Assembly: GCA_005885325.1 (NCBI GenBank)
Contig: VAYX01000153.1
Location: 1-5,376 of the forward strand
Direction of reading: 5' to 3'
DNA length: 5,376 bases
DNA from: Actinomycetota bacterium
GTDB lineage: Bacteria > Actinomycetota > UBA4738 > HRBIN12
Shown: in pieces, positions 1 to 5,376 of the stretch
Position numbering within the stretch: position 1 is the first letter of the stretch
Layout of the letters: every line of letters begins with the position of its first letter
Program-made: the position numbers and the translations under genes
Notes under the pieces: model-generated
The model's database searches: none
What the model was told of the DNA's origin: nothing
Seen by the model: the letters and a program-made list of their open reading frames with translations, nothing else

Positions 1-2
1 CG

Positions 3-1283
3 GTGATGGTGGCCGGTGCGGTCGAGGGAGACTTCCCCAGCCTGACCCGTCCCGAGCCCATGTTCGACCTTTCCGCTCTCGCGGGCATCCGGTCTCGCTC
101 CGAGATCAACCGGTTCCGACTGGCGGACGAGCGGCGGCTGTTCCGCTCGGCCGTCGCTCGCGCCCGCCGGCGGGTCGTCCTGACCGCGAGCGATCCGCAC
201 GGGATGGAATCCGATGAGGCCGTGGCGTCACGCTTCGTCGAGGAGCTCGGCGTGGCGTGGGCCCGGGCCCCGATGGAGATGGCCGAAGATCCGGTGTCGG
301 TGGGAGAGGCCGCGGCGGCGTGGCGTCGCACCCTGGGCGACGCCACGCTCGAAGCGCCGGATCGGCTCGCGGCCGTGGCCGGGGTCCTCGCCCTCGGCGA
401 GGACCCGGGCCGCTGGTGGTTCCAGCGGGAGTGGACGGCCCAGGATGCTCCGCCGAAGGAGCACCTCTCCCTCTCGTTCTCGCGCCTGGATCGCCTGGAG
501 AACTGCGAGCTCCAGTTCGTCCTGGGCGACGAGCTCGGCCTGGACCCCGGCGGCGGCTACCAGGCCTGGGTCGGCCGGCTGATCCATCAGCTCATCGAGG
601 ACGTCGAGAACGGCAAGGTCGAACGGACCCAGGCGGCGTTCATCGAGGCGTTGAACGAGCGGTGGCAGGAACCTCGATTCCCCTCGTACGCGGTGTCCGA
701 GGCCGAACGGCGCCACGCCATCCGGGTGCTGATCCCCAACTGGTTCAAGCGATACGCGGACCTGCCGGCCGAGGCCACCGAGCAGGCGTTCCGCTTCGAG
801 TACGAGGGCGCCACGATCAAGGGGAAGATCGACCGCATCGGACCGGTGCCCGAAGGCGGTCGCAGGATCACCGACTACAAGACCGGCGCCGCCGACAACG
901 CCGACAGGCCGGCCGAGAGCCTGCAGCTCGGGATCTACTACCTGGCCGTGAACGAGTGCGACGACCTGGCCCCCTACCGCCCGGTCGACGCCGTGGAGCT
1001 CGCGTACCTTCCGGGCAAGAAGGGCAAGTGGGAGCTCGTCCCGCTCTCGTGGCAGGTCTCGGGGGCTGAGGAGAACTACAAGGCCATGATGCGCGAGCGC
1101 CTGTCCGGCCTCATCGAATCGGTGCGGCGGTTGGATCGGGAGGGACGCTCCGCGCCGAGTACCACCGCCAGGTGCTTCTTCTGCCGGTTCCAGACGATGT
1201 GCTCTCGATACCCCGAGGGCGGCGAGGTCTTCCCCGTTGCGACGCCGATCTCGCTGAAGGCGGCCGCGGAGGCCAACCCATGA
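3..1283 (+). CDS. adnA: AdnA-like helicase-nuclease subunit, C-terminal part (5' end outside window)
   Basis: C-terminal 426 residues of a UvrD-family helicase fused to a RecB-type nuclease, probably the AdnA partner of the AdnB-like protein that follows. AdnAB resects double-strand breaks for homologous recombination. The GTG at base 3 is not a believable start: the reading frame opens inside the segment that normally follows helicase motif V (VAGAVEGDFPSL) and no Walker A is present, so the gene begins upstream. Motif VI is at residues 46-61 (RLFRSAVARARRR); its Arg53 is kept but the usual Tyr and Thr are replaced. After a linker of about 100 residues comes a complete PD-(D/E)XK nuclease: His195/Glu199 (GRLIHQLIE), Asp277 (GKID), Asp291-Tyr292-Lys293 (TDYKTG) and Gln308-x3-Tyr312. 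Cys168, Cys391, Cys394 and Cys400 fit the iron-sulfur pattern of AddB/Cas4-type nucleases. The gene is translationally coupled to the next by an ATGA overlap. The nuclease call is firm. The AdnA name rests on gene order and partner identity, because the motor domain is not visible. Confidence 0.85.
   Translation: MMVAGAVEGDFPSLTRPEPMFDLSALAGIRSRSEINRFRLADERRLFRSAVARARRRVVLTASDPHGMESDEAVASRFVEELGVAWARAPMEMAEDPVSVGEAAAAWRRTLGDATLEAPDRLAAVAGVLALGEDPGRWWFQREWTAQDAPPKEHLSLSFSRLDRLENCELQFVLGDELGLDPGGGYQAWVGRLIHQLIEDVENGKVERTQAAFIEALNERWQEPRFPSYAVSEAERRHAIRVLIPNWFKRYADLPAEATEQAFRFEYEGATIKGKIDRIGPVPEGGRRITDYKTGAADNADRPAESLQLGIYYLAVNECDDLAPYRPVDAVELAYLPGKKGKWELVPLSWQVSGAEENYKAMMRERLSGLIESVRRLDREGRSAPSTTARCFFCRFQTMCSRYPEGGEVFPVATPISLKAAAEANP
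1268..1272 (+). promoter_or_regulatory. Ribosome binding site of adnB
   Basis: GGAGG lies seven bases before the ATG at 1280, inside the last codons of the adnA-like gene. It decides the start: the same frame is open back to 1172, but those extra 36 codons lie within the upstream gene's nuclease C-terminus and give an unfamily-like leader. The protein from 1280 (MTGYPRPIVDFLG) reaches the Q motif and Walker A at the usual distance for UvrD-family helicases. Confidence 0.75.
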
Positions 1284-4200
1284 CCGGCTACCCCCGGCCC
1301 ATCGTGGACTTCCTGGGAGCGGAACCCACCCCCGAGCAATGGCGCGCCATCTCCATGCCCCTCGTCCCCTACGTCCTGGTGGCCGGGGCCGGCTCGGGCA
1401 AGACGTCGGTCATGGCCGCTCGCGTCATCTACCTGGGCATGGCGGCGACGCGACTCCTCGACCCCGGCCACGACGGGGTCATGCCAGGGAACGTGCTGTG
1501 CCTCACCTTCACCAACAAGGCCACCGAGCACCTCCTGCTCCGCATCAGGCGGGCGCTTCGCACCCTCGATCTGGAGGAGGGCGAGGAGCCGGAGATCCTC
1601 AACTATCACGGGTTCGCCGCCGAGGTCCTCGATCGCTACGGCATGCTGATCGGGATCGAGTCCGGCCAGCGGGTCATCACGCCGGCTCAGCGCGCGGAGC
1701 TCGTGGCTCGGGTCCTGGACCGGATGACGTTCGATCACCTCACCACGCGGTGGCAGCCGACCATCGTCGCCAACATCCTGTCGCTCGACGAGCAACTCCA
1801 GAACCACGTCGTGGAACCCCAGGAGGTGGTGGACTTCAACCGATCGAACCTGGAGCGGCTGAAGACGGCCAAGTCCGCCGACCCCCATCGGGCCGCGCTC
1901 GAACGGATCGAGCTGGCGGGGGCCGTCGAGGAGTTCCGCCGGCTGAAGCGCGAGGTCGGTGTCATCGACTTCGGCGACCAGATCGGCCTGGCCGTTCGGA
2001 TCGTTCGGGAGCATCCCGAGGTGGCCGAGGACTACCGATCCCGGTTCCAGGCCGTCCTCCTCGACGAGTACCAGGACACGAACCACGCCCAGGCCATGCT
2101 CATGGAGGGGATCTTCGGCCGTGGCCATCCCGTCACCGCGGTGGGCGACCCCGACCAGAACATCTACGGCTGGCGAGGGGCCAGCCTGCACAACCTCCTC
2201 CAGTTCCCGACGCAGTTTCCGAATGCGGACGGCACGCCTTCGGAGAAGCTTCCGCTGTACACGAACTTTCGTTCCGGGGCTCGGATCCTCGGCGCGGCCG
2301 ACGAGGTCATCGGGCCACTCCCCGCGAACCAGCGCCCCGATCCGGACAAGGAGCTACGCCCGCACCCGCCCAACGGCCTCGGCTTCGTCCGGGTGGCGCA
2401 GTACGAGCACGAGATCGCGGAGATGCAGGCCGTGGCGGACCACGTCCTCGAGCTGCACGAGGAAGGCGTGTCGTGGCGGGACTGCGCCGTGCTGTGCCGG
2501 ACGCATCGTCTGTTCGAGCCGCTTCAACTTGCGTTCGCCGACCGTGGGGTCCCGGCCGAGTTCATCGGCCTCGCCGGCCTGATCAAGCTCCCGGAGGTCG
2601 TCGAGGTCCTGGCGTACGCGCGCGCCGCCGCCGATCCCGGCGGCGGCGTCGCGCTGGCCCGGATCCTGACCGGGCCGCGGTACCGCATCGGTCTCGGAGA
2701 CCTGGCACGGGTGGCGGCCTGGACCCGCATGAGCGGCTTCTCCTTCCTCGACCGACTGAGCGAGCGGCTGCCGGAAGACGAGGACCTGCTGGAGGACCAG
2801 CCGTTCCTCATCGCGGAGGCCCTCGAGCACCTCGACGAGGTCGAGGGTCTCTCCGACGAGGGGCGCGCTCGCCTAGAGGAGTTCGCGGCCGAGCTGGCCG
2901 GGCTGCGAGACGCCGCCCGCCGTCCGGTGGGCGAATTCCTCGCCGAGGTCATCCGTCGAAGCGGGCTTCTCGCGGAGCTCGGCGCACAGGTCGACGTCGC
3001 GGCAGCGACGGCCCGCCGGCGGAACCTCGCGGCGTTCCTTGACCAGGTGCATGCGTTCCAGCCGGTCGAGGGCGAGCTCACCCTACGGGCGTTCCTCGAC
3101 TACGTGGATTCGATCGAGGACGACCGCGAGTGGTCACCGGTCCAGCCGAGCGAGGACGACACCGTCAAGGTCATGACGGTCCATGCGGCCAAGGGCCTGG
3201 AGTTCGACACGGTGTTCGTCCCGGGCCTGGCCAAGGACCTGTTCCCCAATGCGCGGATCCAGCAGAACCCCATGCGGAAGGGAAGCTCCCTCGATATTGA
3301 GCTGCGTCGCGACCGCGACCTCCTCCCCCGGTTCGAGGGCGTGATGAATCGCTTCGTGGACGCGCTCCGCGACCAGGAGGTCTTCGAGGAGCGCCGGACC
3401 GCCTACGTCGCCCTCACCAGAGCCAAGCGCCGTCTGTTCCTGTCCTCCGCCATCTGGTACGGGGAGAACATCAACGCGAAGACGGTCGGCAGGTTCTTCA
3501 CCGAGCTCATGACGTGGGCCCGCCGGACCCAGCTGGCCGACATCCACATCGAGGGCGAGGAGAAGGAGGAGAACCCACTCGCGGGGTTCCGGCAGCGATT
3601 CGTCCGGCCCTGGCCCGGGCCGGCCATACCTGACGAGGCCGACGCCCTCTTCCCGCACGGGTGGCGGCGGGCGGCCCTCGAGGCCGCAGCGTCCGGCGAG
3701 ATCAGGGCGAGCGCCCTCGCTACCCTGGATCCGGCGGATCGCGCCCGGTTCGAGGAGCTCGCGGCGGATCGGCGAGTGAAAGCCGGGCATCTGCTGGAAC
3801 GGGAGGCGGCGACGAGCGACGAGGTTGGGATCCCGGCCACCGTGTCGGTCGGCGGGATCGTGGACTACGGACGGTGTCCCAAGCGCTTCTACTGGAGCGC
3901 GGTCCGGCCCCTGCCGCGGTTCTCCGGTCCGGCGGCCCGGATCGGGACCGACGTCCACGCGTGGATCGAGCGCCAGTCCTCCGGACAGACCACGCTGATC
4001 GAGCTGGAGGAAGAGCCCGACCTCACCGCAGAGGAGCTCGCCGGCCAGCCCGGGAAGATCAAGCAGCTCCGGGATGCCTTTCTGGCCAGCCGGTTCGCGG
4101 ACATGACCCCGCTCCACGCCGAGCGCGCCTTCCTGTTGTCCCTGGCGGGCTTCACGGTGAGCGGCCGGATCGACGCGATCTATGGCGTCCCCGAGGGACC

Positions 4201-4540
4201 GTGGGAGGTGGTCGACTACAAGACCGGCCGCAAGCCCGAGGACGACCCGCTGTCCCGGGTCCAGCTCGACGTCTACGCGCTCGCCTGCATCGACGTCTGG
4301 GGCAAGCGGCCCGAGGAGCTGACGCTCACCTACCTGTACCTCGCCACCGGCGACGAGGTGTCGTTCGCCGTGGGGGATGCCGAGGCCATCCGCGATCGCG
4401 TGCGGGCATGGCTCTCGGCCATCGGCGCCGGCCGGTTCGATCCGACGCCCGGCGAGCACTGCCGGTGGTGCGACTTCCTGTCCTTCTGCGAGCCGGGGAA
4501 GGCGTTCGTGGGCCAGACCCAGGCCTCAAGGCCCGGCTAG
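1280..4540 (+). CDS. adnB: AdnB-like ATP-dependent helicase-nuclease
   Basis: Complete 1086-residue SF1A (UvrD/RecB-like) helicase with a C-terminal RecB nuclease, close to the roughly 1100 residues of mycobacterial AdnB. Helicase motifs in order: Q motif TPEQ (Gln20), Walker A AGAGSGKT (35-42, Lys41), Ia TFTNKA (76-81), II LLDEYQDT (Asp262, Glu263), III VGDPDQNIYGWRGA (288-301), IV TNFRS (328-332), V MTVHAAKGLEF (632-642), VI AYVALTRAK (708-716). None is damaged. A linker (about 735-850) leads to the nuclease: Cys866 (GRCPKRFYW), His893/Glu897, Asp965 (GRID), Asp979-Tyr980-Lys981 (VDYKTG), Gln995-x3-Tyr999, then Cys1061-x2-Cys1064-x5-Cys1070, which with Cys866 is a likely 4Fe-4S site. In mycobacteria the AdnB ATPase drives translocation on DNA ends; the same role is inferred here. 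PcrA/UvrD is excluded by the nuclease. AddA/RecB is less likely because the upstream partner is a second helicase-nuclease of the same type and the N-terminal region (PTPEQ..AGAGSGKT..MAARV) resembles AdnB. Confidence 0.93.
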   Translation: MTGYPRPIVDFLGAEPTPEQWRAISMPLVPYVLVAGAGSGKTSVMAARVIYLGMAATRLLDPGHDGVMPGNVLCLTFTNKATEHLLLRIRRALRTLDLEEGEEPEILNYHGFAAEVLDRYGMLIGIESGQRVITPAQRAELVARVLDRMTFDHLTTRWQPTIVANILSLDEQLQNHVVEPQEVVDFNRSNLERLKTAKSADPHRAALERIELAGAVEEFRRLKREVGVIDFGDQIGLAVRIVREHPEVAEDYRSRFQAVLLDEYQDTNHAQAMLMEGIFGRGHPVTAVGDPDQNIYGWRGASLHNLLQFPTQFPNADGTPSEKLPLYTNFRSGARILGAADEVIGPLPANQRPDPDKELRPHPPNGLGFVRVAQYEHEIAEMQAVADHVLELHEEGVSWRDCAVLCRTHRLFEPLQLAFADRGVPAEFIGLAGLIKLPEVVEVLAYARAAADPGGGVALARILTGPRYRIGLGDLARVAAWTRMSGFSFLDRLSERLPEDEDLLEDQPFLIAEALEHLDEVEGLSDEGRARLEEFAAELAGLRDAARRPVGEFLAEVIRRSGLLAELGAQVDVAAATARRRNLAAFLDQVHAFQPVEGELTLRAFLDYVDSIEDDREWSPVQPSEDDTVKVMTVHAAKGLEFDTVFVPGLAKDLFPNARIQQNPMRKGSSLDIELRRDRDLLPRFEGVMNRFVDALRDQEVFEERRTAYVALTRAKRRLFLSSAIWYGENINAKTVGRFFTELMTWARRTQLADIHIEGEEKEENPLAGFRQRFVRPWPGPAIPDEADALFPHGWRRAALEAAASGEIRASALATLDPADRARFEELAADRRVKAGHLLEREAATSDEVGIPATVSVGGIVDYGRCPKRFYWSAVRPLPRFSGPAARIGTDVHAWIERQSSGQTTLIELEEEPDLTAEELAGQPGKIKQLRDAFLASRFADMTPLHAERAFLLSLAGFTVSGRIDAIYGVPEGPWEVVDYKTGRKPEDDPLSRVQLDVYALACIDVWGKRPEELTLTYLYLATGDEVSFAVGDAEAIRDRVRAWLSAIGAGRFDPTPGEHCRWCDFLSFCEPGKAFVGQTQASRPG
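2618..2654. repeat. GC-rich inverted repeat (hairpin) inside adnB
   Basis: Eleven perfectly paired bases (2623-2633 with 2638-2648) flank a four-base loop ATCC at 2634-2637. After one unpaired T at 2649 the stem continues for five more pairs (2618-2622 with 2650-2654). It covers codons 447-458 and part of 459 of adnB, in the helicase region between motifs IV and V, encoding an Ala-rich run, Asp-Pro, then three Gly. Runs of GCC and GGC codons can create such symmetry by chance in DNA of this composition, so the structure is real in the sequence but a function is not shown. No T-run follows on either strand, so it is not a typical intrinsic terminator. Confidence 0.55.
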
Positions 4541-4887
4541 CTCGTCAGCCGCTCCACCTGTTCCTCGAAGCTCCGGTACTGCGACGCGGGATCGAATCCA
4601 CCGTCCACGGCTTCCGAGACGAAGCGCACCCTCAGCCCGAGCTCCAGAGCCCGCGTGAGGAGCGCGGCCCGGAACCACTCGAGGTCACCGGGCTGGAGGA
4701 CGACGGGCCCCGAGGTGCCGGGATGGCGGAGCGACGGATCGTCGATCGCGATCGGCGTGGGGCGGAGTATCCGGTCGAGACCAGACACCGAGGGATCCTT
4801 CACATCGAGCCGGGCCTGCTTCCCGTCCCACGTCGCGACGGCCACGATCGCGTCGGGGGCGTCGGGGCGGCGGAGCTCCGCGCGCAC
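4537..4887 (-). CDS. Hypothetical protein of 116 residues, function unknown
   Basis: I do not recognise this family. The protein is soluble-looking, with no signal peptide or membrane segment. Residues 14-30 (IVAVATWDGKQARLDVK) read like two beta strands. A Pro/Asp-rich middle follows (IAIDDPSLRHPGTSGP, 46-61). Then comes a likely helix from 67 to 84 (GDLEWFRAALLTRALELG), a strand (RVRFVSE, 86-92), and a C-terminal segment with aromatic residues ending QYRSFEEQVERLTS. Codon third positions are strongly G/C, which supports real coding. The start is GTG at 4887, ten bases after the stop of the cyclic-nucleotide-binding gene. Only a weak AGG core overlapping that stop could serve as a ribosome site, so translation is probably coupled to the upstream gene. 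Val15 (GTG at 4845) is an alternative start. Its stop interlocks with the adnB stop from the opposite strand. No catalytic motif is visible. Confidence 0.72.
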   Translation of the reverse strand: MRAELRRPDAPDAIVAVATWDGKQARLDVKDPSVSGLDRILRPTPIAIDDPSLRHPGTSGPVVLQPGDLEWFRAALLTRALELGLRVRFVSEAVDGGFDPASQYRSFEEQVERLTS

Positions 4888-4897
4888 CGGCGTCGGC

Positions 4898-5320
4898 CTA
4901 CCCGGCCAGCGAACGTTCCGCGTGCCGAAGCAGGGAGGCGGTGTGCGAGAGGAGCTTCACCGCGACGTCGGGCTCCTCCTCCACCATCCGGAGGAACTCC
5001 GTCCGCTTGAGCTCGAGCATCGTCACGGGTGTCTCCGTGGTGACCGTCGCGGTCCTGGCCCCGCCGTCGAGAAGGGAGATCTCACCGAAGAAGTCGCCGG
5101 GCAGCAGCCGGTTGACGGCCGTTCCTCCCGGGCCCTCCACCTTCGCCTCACCCTGGACGATGACGTAGAAGCTGTCGCCCTCCTGCCCCTCCTTCACCAC
5201 GGAGGCCCCCTCCATGTACCGGACCTCCTGCATGGAGTCGGCGAGGCGCTTCAAGTGGCGAGACGAGAGGCCGGAGAACAGCGGGACCCGGGCCAGGGCC
5301 TCCTTCTCTCGCTTGCCCAT
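4898..5320 (-). CDS. Stand-alone cyclic nucleotide-binding domain protein
   Basis: A 140-residue protein made of a single Crp/PKA-type cyclic-nucleotide-binding domain. It has no helix-turn-helix, channel or kinase partner domain, so it is shorter than CRP/FNR regulators (about 200-230 residues). The N-terminal helix reads ALARVPLFSGLSSRHLKRLA (8-27), the family's usual lead-in. The beta-barrel includes VVKEGQEGDSFYVIVQGEAKV (41-61). The phosphate-binding cassette is FGEISLLDGGARTATV (78-93) with Glu80 and Arg89, the residues that hold the ribose and the cyclic phosphate in known members, so ligand binding is plausible. A C-terminal helix (EFLRMVEEEPDVAVKLLSHTASLLRHAE) closes the domain. The expected role is a cAMP- or cGMP-responsive adaptor in the cytoplasm, with an unknown target. 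The ATG at 5320 has a good ribosome site nine bases upstream. It is the first gene of a probable two-gene unit with the 116-residue protein. Confidence 0.92.
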   Translation of the reverse strand: MGKREKEALARVPLFSGLSSRHLKRLADSMQEVRYMEGASVVKEGQEGDSFYVIVQGEAKVEGPGGTAVNRLLPGDFFGEISLLDGGARTATVTTETPVTMLELKRTEFLRMVEEEPDVAVKLLSHTASLLRHAERSLAG

Positions 5321-5329
5321 CGCGTCGGA

Positions 5330-5336
5330 CTCCCTC
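5330..5336 (-). promoter_or_regulatory. Ribosome binding site of the cyclic-nucleotide-binding gene
   Basis: On the minus strand GAGGGAG ends nine bases before the ATG at 5320. The spacing and purine run support this ATG as the start. It also agrees with the protein, which enters the conserved N-terminal helix of the domain within ten residues. Confidence 0.7.
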
Positions 5337-5376
5337 GCAACGATCCGGTCGGCGGGCCAGCCTACTCCGACGGCGG

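Noticed and set aside
163..174. 12-base perfect palindrome CCCGCCGGCGGG
   Set aside because: It lies within Arg codons of motif VI in the AdnA-like gene. A similar one (GGGCCCGGGCCC) occurs at 259-270, and short GC palindromes are expected in this composition.
1172..1279. In-frame 36-codon extension upstream of adnB
   Set aside because: It lies inside the upstream gene's Cys-rich nuclease end, has no family resemblance, and the ATG at 1280 has a GGAGG and the usual ATGA coupling.
1076..2191. Long minus-strand open frame opposite adnA and adnB
   Set aside because: It is an antisense shadow of conserved helicase and nuclease coding sequence, with no recognisable domain. Long antisense frames are expected at this G+C content.
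3134..4459. Long minus-strand open frame opposite the end of adnB
   Set aside because: It lies entirely opposite helicase motifs V and VI and the nuclease of adnB, and its composition (Gly, Arg, Pro, Val rich) is that of a shadow frame.
4510..4534. GGGCC/GGCCC symmetry at the end of adnB, considered as a terminator
   Set aside because: The five-base stem with a 15-base loop and no T-run is too weak for an intrinsic terminator.
3661..5010. Long plus-strand open frame running through the end of adnB and both minus-strand genes
   Set aside because: Its translation is Arg/Gly/Pro-rich low-complexity sequence, typical of an out-of-frame reading of high-GC genes, and it overlaps three better-supported genes.
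5359..5364. Possible -10 element TAGGCT on the minus strand, upstream of the cyclic-nucleotide-binding gene
   Set aside because: It fits TANNNT and sits at a sensible distance from the start codon, but the -35 region falls outside the window and such hexamers are common by chance.

Overview
The window is high-GC DNA (about 70% G+C by eye, with strong G/C preference at third codon positions) and almost entirely coding. The two large genes form an AdnA/AdnB-type pair of helicase-nucleases. This DNA end-resection machine is characteristic of Actinomycetota, so the source is probably an actinobacterial chromosome. The sequence does not read like Mycobacterium itself, and a deep or uncultured lineage is plausible, but the genus cannot be named from this sequence.

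Layout. Bases 3-1283 (+) hold the C-terminal part of an AdnA-like protein. Its helicase core lies mostly upstream of the window; the tail end of the motor, including motif VI, and the whole RecB-type nuclease are present. The stop codon overlaps the start of the next gene by four bases (ATGA). Bases 1280-4540 (+) hold a complete AdnB-like protein of 1086 residues with all UvrD-type helicase motifs and a second intact RecB-type nuclease. Both nucleases carry the four-cysteine pattern (one Cys upstream, then C-x2-C-x5-C at the end) typical of iron-sulfur-stapled AddB/Cas4-type nucleases.

On the opposite strand, a two-gene unit reads toward adnB. It starts with a 140-residue stand-alone cyclic-nucleotide-binding-domain protein (5320 to 4898). 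After a gap of only 10 bases comes a 116-residue protein of unknown function (4887 to 4537), whose stop codon interlocks with the adnB stop (shared CTAG). There is no room for a conventional intergenic terminator at this convergent junction.

Together, the plus-strand genes would form a heterodimer that binds double-strand breaks, unwinds them and trims the strands ahead of homologous recombination. The minus-strand pair looks like an unrelated small regulatory operon, and nothing in the sequence links it functionally to repair. No RNA genes, CRISPR arrays, insertion sequences, attachment sites or origins were seen. No stretch over 300 bases lacks a gene. The window looks like an ordinary core-genome repair locus, and I did not find a clearly new system in it. 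The points most worth following up are the altered motif VI of the AdnA-like subunit, the interlocked convergent stops, a strong GC hairpin inside adnB, and the uncharacterised 116-residue protein.
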